Below are positions 12,501 through 24,500 of a DNA stretch of 64,000 nucleotides, in pieces. Source of the DNA: Casuarius casuarius (lineage: Eukaryota > Chordata > Aves > Casuariiformes > Casuariidae). The translations under genes and the position numbers were made by a program. The DNA lies in NCBI GenBank assembly GCA_003342895.1, contig PTFA01000365.1, positions 496,001-560,000 on the forward strand. Reading direction: 5' to 3'. The notes beneath the pieces are model-generated. The model did not search any database and was not told the origin of the DNA. It saw only the letters and a list, made by a program, of their open reading frames with translations. Numbering within the stretch: position 1 is the stretch's first letter; every line of letters begins with the position of its first letter.

Positions 12501-15500
12501 GTCTGTTTAATAACCATTCAGCCAGAGTGAAAGCGAGCACAACCCCAAGGAGATTAAGGAGAAAAATATACTGTCCTGAAGTACTTCCACCTTATTAGTA
12601 TTAATTTACAAAAAAAACCCACAGTAAAACATTATTTTTTAGCTGATGTAACTGAGTAAACTTTACAGTCTTAAAAGAGAAACCATGTAGCTGTCATTTC
12701 TTTGAAAATCTCTGAAAATGCCTGATGCTGCTCTAAGGTGTTTCTTGGGGAAATGTATCTGATTTCTTCAAAGATTTCTGTTCTTTATATTCAAAAATAA
12801 TAATTCTTGTAATCTCTGCGCAGACATATAACTTCCTAAGAAAACCCTGTTTTTTCTGTTCTTAATCCATTCACAGGTTCTGACTAAAAGTAATTATTAA
12901 TTGTCTGTGCTGCCTTGATGAAAAACATTAATGAATGTAACTGGGCAAAATGGAAGTTAATTTGCAAAATGTGTCAAGATTGAAATGAAAATGTGTAGAA
13001 ATTTCACAGAGCTGGTTTAAGGATGAGCAAAGCATTCATTTTAGCTTGACTCTATTTTTCTTTATAATTGTATAATGCAAGCATTGACAGCATGAAAAAT
13101 CCAAAATTGTGTCAAGAGGAAATACTGCAGCATTTTGCTGTCGTGCTCATCAGGGAGAGCTCAGCTGCTAGGTGCAGGCCAGCTAGCTTACAACAGCTTA
13201 GATTGTGTCAGTAGAACTGGAGGGATTTCCCAGCTCTCTGCTACCCTGGCTGGGGCACATATAACACTAGTGAAGATGACTGACTGACTGTTACATCCAC
13301 ATACATGGCAGTACAATGACAGCAGGGACACACCATGTCTGGGATTTGTAGAACATTTTGGAAATGAACTTGAACATGTTGAAAGGCAGAAATGACCATC
13401 ATCTTAATTCTTTCCTAGCTATATGCTTTTTTACCTTTTAGACATATACTGTATATTTTTCTGCTTTGTCCAATGTAGTTATATCCCCAGTAGAGAGACC
13501 TTTATAAACCCTTTTAGGATTCCATTCAATAAGCAAATCTTTAATTACAAAGAGAAGATTTTTGGTTGAAGAGTTTTAGTCTATTATTCTGTGTATAAAA
13601 TTGTATTTTTATCATTGAATTAAAACTACACTTCGAGAAATGTGTTTTAAATTATCTGTAGTTTCTAGTGGTCCTTCTTATGGAAGACTTGCAATTGAGA
13701 ATATTTGTACAGTTGTTTAATTGACTAATTATCTTTACTGTAATTTATTTCATATGAAATTCTCAGTGATTCATGGTAAAAATGTCTCATTACACATTTG
13801 GAATTATGAGGTCGAAGTGGGATGTATTGACTGCTTGGGGCAGAAAGAGGAGCAGCATTGATGGGCTGTGGAGAGGAAGTCACGTTCCATAGTTTTTTCT
13901 TCTGCGAAATTGCTAAAAATAGCGCATGAGAAGCAAAACTTATGGATCAACATGTAATTGCTGAAGCACCAGCCAATTCACAGGAAATTTACTGCAGAAG
14001 AGCTCTGACATAATTCAGTGAACTCTTTATGATAGTACACAATGTGAGCGATAAACTGCTTGATGTTCAGATTTCTGGTATTTGGCATATGTTATAGTTA
14101 TATCCATGTCTCTGTCCTCTAAACTAATTGTCACTTAGTTAAGCTCTGAAGGCTTTTACACGTGCATATTTTGTATTTTCATGAAATTTGCCTTGAATCC
14201 TTTAGTGGAAAGAACAGAGCTGATTCTCCTCCCCCCTCTTCCCCTCCATCAATCTAGACTATGTATTGCAAATATTCCTTCAGTTTGTATGTCCTTAAAT
14301 CATTTCTTGGTCCAGTTGTATGATTTGAACCTTTTGCTTTATTTTTTATTTATATTAATATTAGATTATAGTAAAACTTACTAAGCTCTGATTTTTTAAA
14401 TGTTTATAATTCACCAAGTGTTCTGTCCTTTCCCACAGGATTATGTTCAGATACTGTATCCGTAACTGATGTGTCACACAGTGAATCAGTTGAAGAAAGC
14501 CCTTTCCGTCCCCCTTCCCATTCTTTTTCTACTGTCTTCGATGAGGACAAGCCAATAGCCAGCAGTGGAACTTACAACTTGGACTTTGATAACATTGAGT
14601 TGGTTGACTCTTTCCATGCCTTAGGACCGAGCTCTCCAGAAACTAAGAATCGTGACCCCAAAGCGAATGTACGAAGAAAGTCTACCGATTCTGTCCCAGT
14701 TTCCAGGTCTACGTTATCTCGGTCTCTTAGCTTGCAAGCTAGTGATTTTGATGGAGCATCTTACCTTGGCAATAACGAGACACTAACGCCGGCAGCAGAT
14801 GTATACAGTACTGGTTCAAGTAGTGCTTCTAGTACCCTTAAGCGAACAAAGAAACCCAGGCCAGCTTCCTTGAAAAAGAAGCAGTCAGCAAAAAAGCCTG
14901 TAGAAGCCCCACCAGTGAAGGAAACGCCACAAGAACCATCTGACCTTAGCCAAGCCGATTCTGCCCCAGGTGAGGAAAAAGCAGTATCTGAAACAAAGGT
15001 TGACTCAGTAAAACCTGAATGTACTGAACCTTCTAAAATCTCTGCTGAGAAACAGGAGGCCCCAGCTGTGCCTGAAGGATCCCACCCTTTGGATCCAGAC
15101 AGTTTTGAAGGGATTAGTGCATTTAGCACTGGAGGCAGCAAAGTACAAAACTCCCCCCCTGCCAATAAGAAAACACTACCTCTTACAACGGCACCAGAGG
15201 CTGTGGAGGTGACTCCACCTGACACTGGAGGACAAGAAGACCCTCCAGTCAAAGGCCCTGCGGTGAGGCTGGAATTTGATTATTCTGAAGAAAGGAGTGC
15301 CAGTGAAGACCAGCAAGAGAGCACTCCTCCTCCCAAAAAAGTAGGTAAAAAGCCTGGTGCCAAAATGCCACTACGGAGGCCAAAGACTAAAAAGTCAGTG
15401 GAAAAGCTTGAAAATGCTCCAACTACACCAACCAAGTCACCCACCGATCCAAACGACATCCCTATCACGAAAGGCTCTTACACTTTTGATATTGACAAGT

Positions 15501-18500
15501 GGGACGATCCCAATTTTAACCCATTCTCTTCTAGTACAAAAATGCAAGAATCTCCCAAACTGCCTCAACAAACCTACAATTTTGAGCCAGACATGTGTGA
15601 GGACTCTATTGACCCTTTTAAGTCTTCTTCTAAGATAGCCAGCTCACCTTCTAAATCTCCAGCCTCTTTTGAGATACCAGCCAGTGCCAATGAAACAAAT
15701 GGAACCGAAGGAGAAAACTTAAATAAACCCGCAAAAAAGAAGAAGACGCCACTAAAGACGTAAGTTAAAGAGCACAGATGTTTTTGGATTAGGAGCACAT
15801 CCCTGTAGTTATACCAGTTTTCTGTTTGAATAGAGATAGGAACATGCTATTGAGTGTTATTAACTGGACAACTGGACTCATGTCTGGGGTCGGTACATGC
15901 CTTCCCTCAAACTACTGTCTCAGTAGCTTGATGTTTCCAGGCCAAATGGGGAACCAGAGAGATGTCAAGCCAGATTAGGCCACTGGACTAGTAGTAGGCT
16001 TTTTGAAGTTTTGGGGTCAAGTGTAACTTTGAATGGGATCAAGTTTGTGTCTTACCAATTTTGTGCCAAACTTTTTGTGGCCTCATCTTGGGAGTTTGAT
16101 GTTGTTTGAGCTGATAGAAGTATTCACACAAATAAAGATTGCTATATGAATTACAGTTTTTGAGAGTGGAGCATGGAGCAGTAAGGCAAAGACAAATCCA
16201 CTACTGAATCCAGTGGGAAGATGGTTTTATGCAGTGACTTGCAGTATTTAAAAGAAAATAAACTGAAACAGAAAATCGTAGTATGCCATAAAGTGAAATA
16301 ATGATTTACTTATTTTTTTTTTTAAACACAAGACTATACCTTTTGAACAGCTTCCTTTCTGTGAAACAATGTACAAGTCCCCTAAAGGTAAAAATCTCCT
16401 AAGCTGCTCCATGTTAAGCAAATATCCGATTTTTAGACAGATTTGAAAAACTGCAGGATAAATTTTCTAGCTGCTGTATTTAGATATTTGGTAATTAAAG
16501 GCAATGGTTAGTTGTATTCATTCCATAGTTAACTTGCTGGTGTACCTGTTCTGCAATCCTACCCTTTCAGACGTAGATTTTTTTTGAGTTAGTAATCAAG
16601 TTTATATCCCGTTTATCTGAAATCTATCTCCTGTGTTTCTGTAAGAAAATATCTCTCTACATGTCCCTTATGGTTTAAATGTGGTAGCTAACTAACAAAA
16701 TTGTGACTAAAAATTGACAAAAACCTGGCAATTCGAAGATAAGTTGCTGCAGAGCAGTGCAAAAAATGACCTCCCTTATGGAGTGAGAGATTGTTCAGCT
16801 GTTTTCTGAGTAGTCTGCTATCCTCCAGGCTTCTAATTCAAGTCCCTTGACAGATTTGAAGTAGTTTCTGCCCTTTTTCTTTAGGTTATTTTTTGAGGGA
16901 AGAGCTTAGTTTTTTCTGATGGTGCTTCATTTTGAGATATGCCTGAAATTTGGGGCAAATTAAGGAAGGAAATAAAATATATGCTAAGCTGAGAGATTTT
17001 TCTGAGCCTGTAGTCTGAACTAGTTTGGTCCAAGCCCAGAAGACTAAAAGTCTGGCTGAAAGAGAGGGACAGTTTCGATTTCACCTGTGAAGACTAGAGA
17101 GAGAAGGGAGAATTTTAATATCATCAGAGACTGACGTCTGATATTTACAGCCAGCAGGAGTCTGCTTGTGTCTTCCAGTAGGTGCAGTGGAGTTGATAGA
17201 CCCTGTATAAGTCCATTGGGTCTGTCCACCAGTTGTGAATATCAGAAACAATTACAAAGTTAATAATTTGCGGGCAACATGATTTTACAAAGGGTTAAGT
17301 TTGTAAAACCATCCCTTTGCTTGGAAAAATCCATGACAGGACGGCCCTATCCTACAGCCTCAGAGTTCACTGCTGGTCTTTATCATGCTGAAGAGGTTAA
17401 AACACTCTGGAGCAGGGCTTACAGTTTCTTGTATCGGGGGATTTGCAGGATTTCTCTGCCCTCGCTTGGGACTGCTTTCACTGTGTTATGTTTCATATCT
17501 CCTTGCTGCAGCCCCATAACCTACCTTTGCAAGTGGTTTCTCCCAAAGAAGAGAATCTGCATATTAATATACTTTGCTGCCTGGAGCCATAATACTTTTT
17601 TGAAGAAAATTAGCCCTGGGCTTGTTGGGGGATACCATGGGAAGCAGTGGCTGTATTTGCATCTGTCTCTAGTCTCTCCTTTCCCCAGAAAGGGCCCCTG
17701 GTGTGACTCCTGCACGGGGTCCAGTGCTGGAGAACCCCTGCGTGGGTAGGGAGACAGCCTGGAGGGCCCTCCTGGGCAGTGCTCCTTGGTGGGACAGGAC
17801 AGGAAAGCCAGTGCAAAGTACTTCAGCTCCGAGAGGCAGAAAAGAGAGCGTCAGAATTAGGAACTGATGCTGTAGTATTTCAGGATTTCTACAAGCTTAA
17901 TTAATGGATAATTTTGCAAAGCCAGAGGTTTTTATTAGCACTATTGAGGGGCACAGAAATAAAACCCTGTATGAAAATGTGTTCTTCAGGAGGAAAGATG
18001 GACAGTGATTTCTGTATTAGACCTATGGGAGGTGAAGGAGCCAGGTGTGAGCTCTAGCCACTGCTAGGCTTGTACTAATTGGAGTCTGTGCCATACAGTA
18101 AGTCTTATACATGTTAAAATCAATGAAAAAAAAGGTTATTATTCTTTAATAAAATGAGAAGCATTCTAAGAACTGAATTCTGTATGAAAAGGTGCTATTT
18201 TAAAATGGATGTCCACTTGACAGAAGTTACTCTCTGATCATGTACCTAAATGCTGAACTGTTCTGCAGTAGATCTTCTTGCTCAGAAGATACTGAATCTG
18301 ATGGCTTTTCAATACCTGCCTATAAAAATAGGTGGCTTGTATAGACATTAGGCTCCATATTGTTGGATGATTGGAGGCTGTGTTTAGAAATGGAAGGTGT
18401 CAGCTTTCGAGAGCACCCTGCGTGAAGAGAGTGGAGCTCAAGCTGCCAAGCTTAGAAGTAGATGAGAACTTTTCTAAGCCTGAGTTACCTGGCAAGGTTT

Positions 18501-21500
18501 GCTTCTATTTCAGGGCAATCAATTTGGTCTGTCAGAACACAAACTTAGATTTCACCAAGAGCCAAAATATATGAAGATTTAAAGAAATGTCATTTTCTTT
18601 CTTGACTTAGGTTAATAACTTGAAACACTCAGTCAAGTAGCTTTTTCCGTGCTATCATAACAGATCAACAGACATAAAAAAGCCTTGTATAACTGCTTTT
18701 TCCTTAAGCTTAACTGCCACTCAGGAACACTTTCTACATCCCATATAATAACAAATGCTGTTTTTTTTTTTTTTTTTTTAAAAAAAAGCAGGTGGCCACC
18801 ATCAAATGAGGCAAGCAGATTTAGTATATTCATAGGAATTTAACTCAGAGTTCTCAGCTTTGAAAGATGTGTTTTGTAAGATGAAAGCATGTCAAAAGTG
18901 TAACACTGGATTTAAAAACATTAGAGGATTTAAGAATGATTATTTTTTTCTCCCCATCTATTCCACAACAAAAAGTAGGGATTAAGATTATACAGGTAGA
19001 AAATATGCATGATCAGATTGCTATAACACATTAACAGAGTATTTGTAGGTTTATCCTTTTTGTCAGTTCCTTCTGTCTGTCTCTCTTTTCTTTGTCTTCT
19101 TTGTCTTAGGATGGTAGAAGATGTGATGTCTGTATGTTCTCTGTTGTAAGTAATTCTAAGCTAACAATTCAAGTTTCTTCTTTGATTTATGGACTTTTTA
19201 ATTTTACTTAATTATTTTACAGCATGATCGGTTGGTTTTTCTTCAGCATGAAGCTTTTATGTTAACTACATCATTTTACTGGCACGTGTGAAAGCTATTT
19301 TAAGTAAAATGCCTGGCTGTGAATGGGTTTGAGCAGTGTATTACCTCATTATGTTTGCCTGTCAAATAAGATCCTCATTTTAAAAGTATATAGATTTCAT
19401 ATCCTTCAACTAATGCATGAAAGTTTTGTTTCTCTTGTTAATTTAAATGATAGAATACAACATTGTAGAAATGTTTCTCTTTCTTAAAGGAATAAGTTAC
19501 CCTAATTATTTCTGACATAACTAGATAATTAGTAGCATTGAACATGCTAATGTTCAACTGTCTGATTTATTTTCCCCTATAGATAGATGGTATTGATTTA
19601 CTCTCTACCAATTGAAACTCTTCATTGTGATTTTTAGTGTTAATCTTGCCATCGGGAAGAGCTGGTGGGCAGTAATTTCTGCCACTGCACCTCAGTTCAA
19701 ACATTAAATCTTTATCAAGATTTGATGTGAAATTTTTTTGCTTCTTCTAGTTAATAACAAAATGTGTTTGATTAACACTTTCACTATGCATTGAAAGAGC
19801 TGGTAGATACTTGGTTTATTTCCTGGTTAGGAATTATTTTTAACTGACAGTGAACAACAGTAAGGCAACATTCACAACTGTACACCTACACATGGTGTAT
19901 ATTCTTCCTTCTACTTGCTTGATTTAAACTTGTGGGGTTTTGAAGGCTACAGTGTCCCTATTCCCAGGTTGCATTGCGAGCTGTTAGGGGAACCAGAAGC
20001 AGAATTGCCATGTTTGTTGCTATATTCATTTTAAGGCAAGGGGTTCCCATTGTGCATATTCGTAAAGACAGAATCCAAAGCATACTGATTTCCTCCTTAA
20101 TGTTAGTGATTTATGTGGTTCTTGGAGCTTAATTCCCAAGTTTAGCACAGTTCTCATTCTCGGATCCTTCTTGTAAAGATGTGTTTTGGACCTTATAATT
20201 CAGATGGGAAACTGAAGCAGACAGAAGCTAAATAATTTGCTTAAGACCGCTGAGGATGTCTGTGGTGGAGCAGGGATTTGATTTACCCTTGCCATGAATT
20301 AATAGCTCTGTTCTATAAATATGGTAGCATGAAAAAAATTTTTCAGTGAATCTACAAATATGTCAATCCTGCTTACCTCAGCTTTTGGGAGTCAAGGCCT
20401 GTTCCAAATGCATGATAAGAATATGTACCTACAGCATGTTTCTCCGTGATGCCACTGCCAAATAGATGGGAATTTAAAGCAGAAGGGCTTATAGCGGTTG
20501 CATTTTCTGTAGCTGTCTCTTGCTAAGTGTAAAATGACCTGATTCTCTCTGGTGTTACCATATTAACTGTTTTAATTTTGTTTTTAGTGATACATTTAGG
20601 GTGAAAAAATCACCAAAAAGATCCCCGTTATCTGATCCTCCTTCTCAGGTAAAGTACTCCATTGTTTCGATGCCTGTAACTTGTAGTCTCGTTAGGAGTA
20701 AATAAGAGAAATTTGATATATGTTACTGTATAATTCTACTTGTTATGATAAAAAAGTTACAGTAAACAATATTAGCATATTGGTGTCCCAAGTATAGTGC
20801 ATTAGGCTGTAATCATAATGTATTAAAATTTTGGTCTCTAAAAGCATGTATTCAGTGCCTGTTAGACCTAGGATTTGCTCTGGGAATTCCAATTAGACTA
20901 TTAGGGCTTATGCTTTGGAAAGAGCCACATTACAATGGAAAGGCAATATGAATATATATCTTCAAGTTAGTTGTTATTCTGAAAAATGAAACTGGCTGTC
21001 CACCCTGAAATTTTTAGATTAGGAAGTAACAAACTAAGTGCATACAGTTGGTAAGCTAGAAGGAAAATAGAAGTAAAATAAGTGGGCTGGTCTACCAGGA
21101 ACATACTCTTGGATGGTTTTACTCCTTGTTGCAAACCACTGGCAGGTGGTTTTTCTTGAAAGAGGAGTTAACAAAAGCTGTTCTGTGTGTAAATGCCTAA
21201 CTGCTTTGATGTGGCGCAGTTCTTTTCATGCTGTTCGTCTTCGCACTACCCAACCTACCCTTTTATTTATGCTAATGGACAGCACAGAAGTGTCTCGAGA
21301 AGGAATTCCTGACCTCAGAGACCTGTCAAGGCTTTGCGACTATGAGGGAAGTCTAAAAAAGTCAGTTTTGCTAGTCAAAGACTTCAGCCGTGGATGTGTG
21401 CCGCTTATGTCAAGTACCTGACAGATTTAAATGACTGGATTTTCTTTCTTCCTTGTTATCAGGGCAGCTTTGCACTATAAGTATTTATTGTCAAAAAGTT

Positions 21501-24500
21501 TAGTTATACTAGGAAGACTTACCACAGTAGAATTCTAAATGCCTTCAGTGTGAGGTGCTTTCATTTTTTTTTTCTTTCAGTACTTTATACAGAACTGCAG
21601 TAAAGAGTATGGAATTAAAAAGATAACTAGGGTCAGGCAGAAGAATTCAGAAAGCTGACTACTCAACATCTTAATTACAGATAATAGAATTATAATAGAC
21701 CCTTGTTTTTATGCAGGATCCCACTCCACTGCCTACTCCAGAAACACCTCCCGTCATATCCACAGTGGTTCATGCGACAGATGAGGAGAAACTGGCATCT
21801 TCAGTCACCAGTCAGAAATGGACGTGCATGACTGTAGACCTGAACACGGATAAACAGGATTACCCACAACCCTCTGATCTGTCTACATTCGTTAATGAGA
21901 CTAAATTCAGCTCTCCTACAGAGGGTACGCTTTATAAATGGATCCAGCTAATGTTTTCTTTATTGACAAAGGATTTTCAGTTTGTTCTAGGATGTCAGCG
22001 TGTGCTTTGCTGAATGTGGACTGTACTGTTTGGGGAGAACAAGATACCTAAAAAAGATAATCTCTGACCAGTCTGGGGAACTTGGCAATTATGCGGATCT
22101 GAAAGCTGAAGATGTGACCCAAGTAGTCTCATCTTGAGTTTTCAAGAAAGAATAGAGAGGAAGCTTAAAGGAACACGAAAGGGGCCTTCAGAGAAAATTG
22201 TCTTTTGCTTCCTTTGCATGCTTAAATACATACGTGCTCTATTCTTCAGTACATGCTACTTGTTCTCACTGTGCCTTCATGGGAGACTGTGGGCTGATTC
22301 TGCTCTTGGTTAATGGTCTTAAATGCAAAGTCATTGTACTGTTGATTTTGCCTAAGCCTGTTTCTTTAACTTGAGTGGGAGAAAACAAAATGTAGCACCG
22401 AAGGTCTCAGGTTCAAACCCTGGTCCCTGGATTAAAACTTCTGATCAAAGTTTGTGTATTACATAAAGATCCTCAACATACCGTTTCCCTTTCACACTTC
22501 TGGGATCCAGGTTTCTTCATGCATAAAAAATGTCCAGGATATCTCCTGTGTAATCATTCATGTGCCACACAAAATCGTCTTCTATATCTGCTTATTCTAT
22601 GTCTGCTTATTAAGATTTTTCCTCTAATACCTTCATGTAAGTAGTTGCAATATAAAGCTGAAAAATTGAAATTTCTGTTAGCAGAACTGTTGTTCCAGGT
22701 CTGTGAAACGTGGAGGAGACAGAATATAGCCACTTGAACATTTGTTTGTGGCCCTCTTTGGGATTAATGGAAGAAATAGTGCTTTGCAACATCTGCTCTA
22801 AGGGCATATTTTCAGCTTTGTGGGTGGGAGGATTGTGTGAGTTTAAGTTAGCTTTAAATTTTTTCTTCTTGATCAGACTTAATTTTTTCCCTCACCTTTT
22901 GACCCATATCCCAGGCTACTACTAAAGCTATGTTATACCATTTTAGACCAGGTCTCTAAGCAGTTTTTGCCTGATTAAGAACTGCAAAGGTTTTAGGCCA
23001 GATGTGTTTGACATTAAAACATGAATAATCACACTGGTTTTAATGGGAGTGCACATGTTCATATGTGCATGCCAGGCTGCAGGGCCTGGGCTGTTTGGAA
23101 ATCTGAGTCTCCCTTTAGATAAGTATTTAAGTCTGGATAATCCATTTGATTTTGTGTGTCAAATTATAATTTGGTTACATTTTAAACAACAGGTTCACCT
23201 CAGATACATTTTAAAAAAAAAGTCAATAAGTAATTTTTAAAAAAATACTCATTTGGGAAAATGGAAATTATATGGAAGGAAATGGAACAAAGGAATAGCG
23301 AGAGATACTCTAAGGCAATCGTTTGAGCTATCAAACTGGTAGAAGAAAGTGAGCAAAGCTCCTAATTAAATGCTAATTGTCTTGTCTCATGTGTGCTGGG
23401 TGGTATATTCAGAGTTTCAGATTACGTGCTAATTATAATCAACAATGCTTCCGCTTTTCAGTTCTCTTAAAAATAATAATTTTTTTTTCCCCTGACAGTT
23501 CAGCCTCTGCTGCTTTGAGAAATTTTTGAGTAATTCCAGGGTTGTTTCTCAATGCAGTTATTTTTACCCCTCCCAGACACTGATGTGTCTGTTCGCCTGT
23601 AACCTAACACTGCTTTTGTACAGATACAGCCCAGCTAGTGAGTTAGCCAATACATCCAGCTCTCATCTGTTGCGTGCTCTGCTTATAAGTGCTGCGATTT
23701 TCATGTTTCACAGATGATAAATAAGCTGTAATTATTAGCAGAAAATTCTGATATAATCTTGCAGCTATTTGTAGGAGGTGGTGGAGGACATCACTTAGTA
23801 AGTCTATTGTATGCATTTATAAAAGATAATTATCTTACATCACAGGATATCCTGGGCATTTGTAGATTTCTGAATGTATAGAAAAAACTGGAGCCTAAGG
23901 TTTTGTATGGGAGATGATGTCTTACGGGAGATACCTTGTAGAGGAGGTGGTGTTGCTGGAAACCTCAAAGACTAGTGAGACAAAACAAATAGTCTTTAGC
24001 TAGATGTGTTATTCCTTTTGTTTCTAGTTGAAGTATTTCCATCTGTGTTCTGCATTTCTAAATCAGTAAAGTTAAATACGTGTTGTCCCAAAAGTCAATT
24101 TGGATTGCCATTGCAGGGCCGCTACCAGCAGTGCAGGCAGATGCAAAATTATTGCCATCTGTGCCAGCAGAGGACAGTGGAAGTACGTCTCCTGTCTGTG
24201 AGGTGTGTTTGTATGCTCACTCACAGGTTGCTTTCTAGGTTTATAAAGCTGCCCCATAAAGATTTTTTGGTGCCACTGACTGGGCTATATTTGAAGATAA
24301 TGACATACAGAAAGACAGTTACAGAATACTGGAAATTGCTATCTGGTATTTCATGATTTCTCCTGCAGTACTGTGCCTAGAAGGTGATTTTCATCTCTTC
24401 ATTTTGGTTTATTTTTGCTTTCACTAGGAAGAAGCACGTCTGATACCAGGAGGTTGTCCATCCTGCCTGGATTCCTATTACTGCTAAAAACATATGGTGC

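Larger units (their letters stand above)
6586..14438 (+). other. TACC2: TACC2 intron (7.9 kb)
   Basis: No supported exon was found. It contains GT repeats near 9787 and 12440, paired T-runs at 11110-11154, and a tRNA-SINE-like relic near 9430-9540. The remainder is AT-rich unique sequence. Confidence 0.7.
15760..20587 (+). other. TACC2: TACC2 intron carrying the 36-nt cassette
   Basis: Apart from 19110-19145 there is no coding signal that fits the phase. A 156-codon frame at 17279-17749 lacks recognisable domains or splice support. There is a T19A8 stretch at 18761-18787 and a MIR-like relic near 20195-20290. Confidence 0.65.

Noticed and set aside
14761..15252. 163-codon minus-strand frame
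   Set aside because: Antisense shadow of the large TACC2 coding exon.
17279..17749. 156-codon open frame in a TACC2 intron
   Set aside because: No recognisable domain, Cys/Trp-scattered composition, and no splice donor/acceptor pair in the needed phase. Most likely chance in a GC-richer stretch.
22395..22435. tRNA-like GGTTCAAACCCTGG motif
   Set aside because: Only a T-arm/B-box-like piece. No A box, anticodon arm or acceptor stem can be folded around it.
22511..22636. 126-nt exon-like segment with a strong GTAAGT donor
   Set aside because: Open in the right phase, but joining it to exon e creates a TAA codon. The composition is Leu/Ile/Cys-rich and contains an internal near-duplicate.
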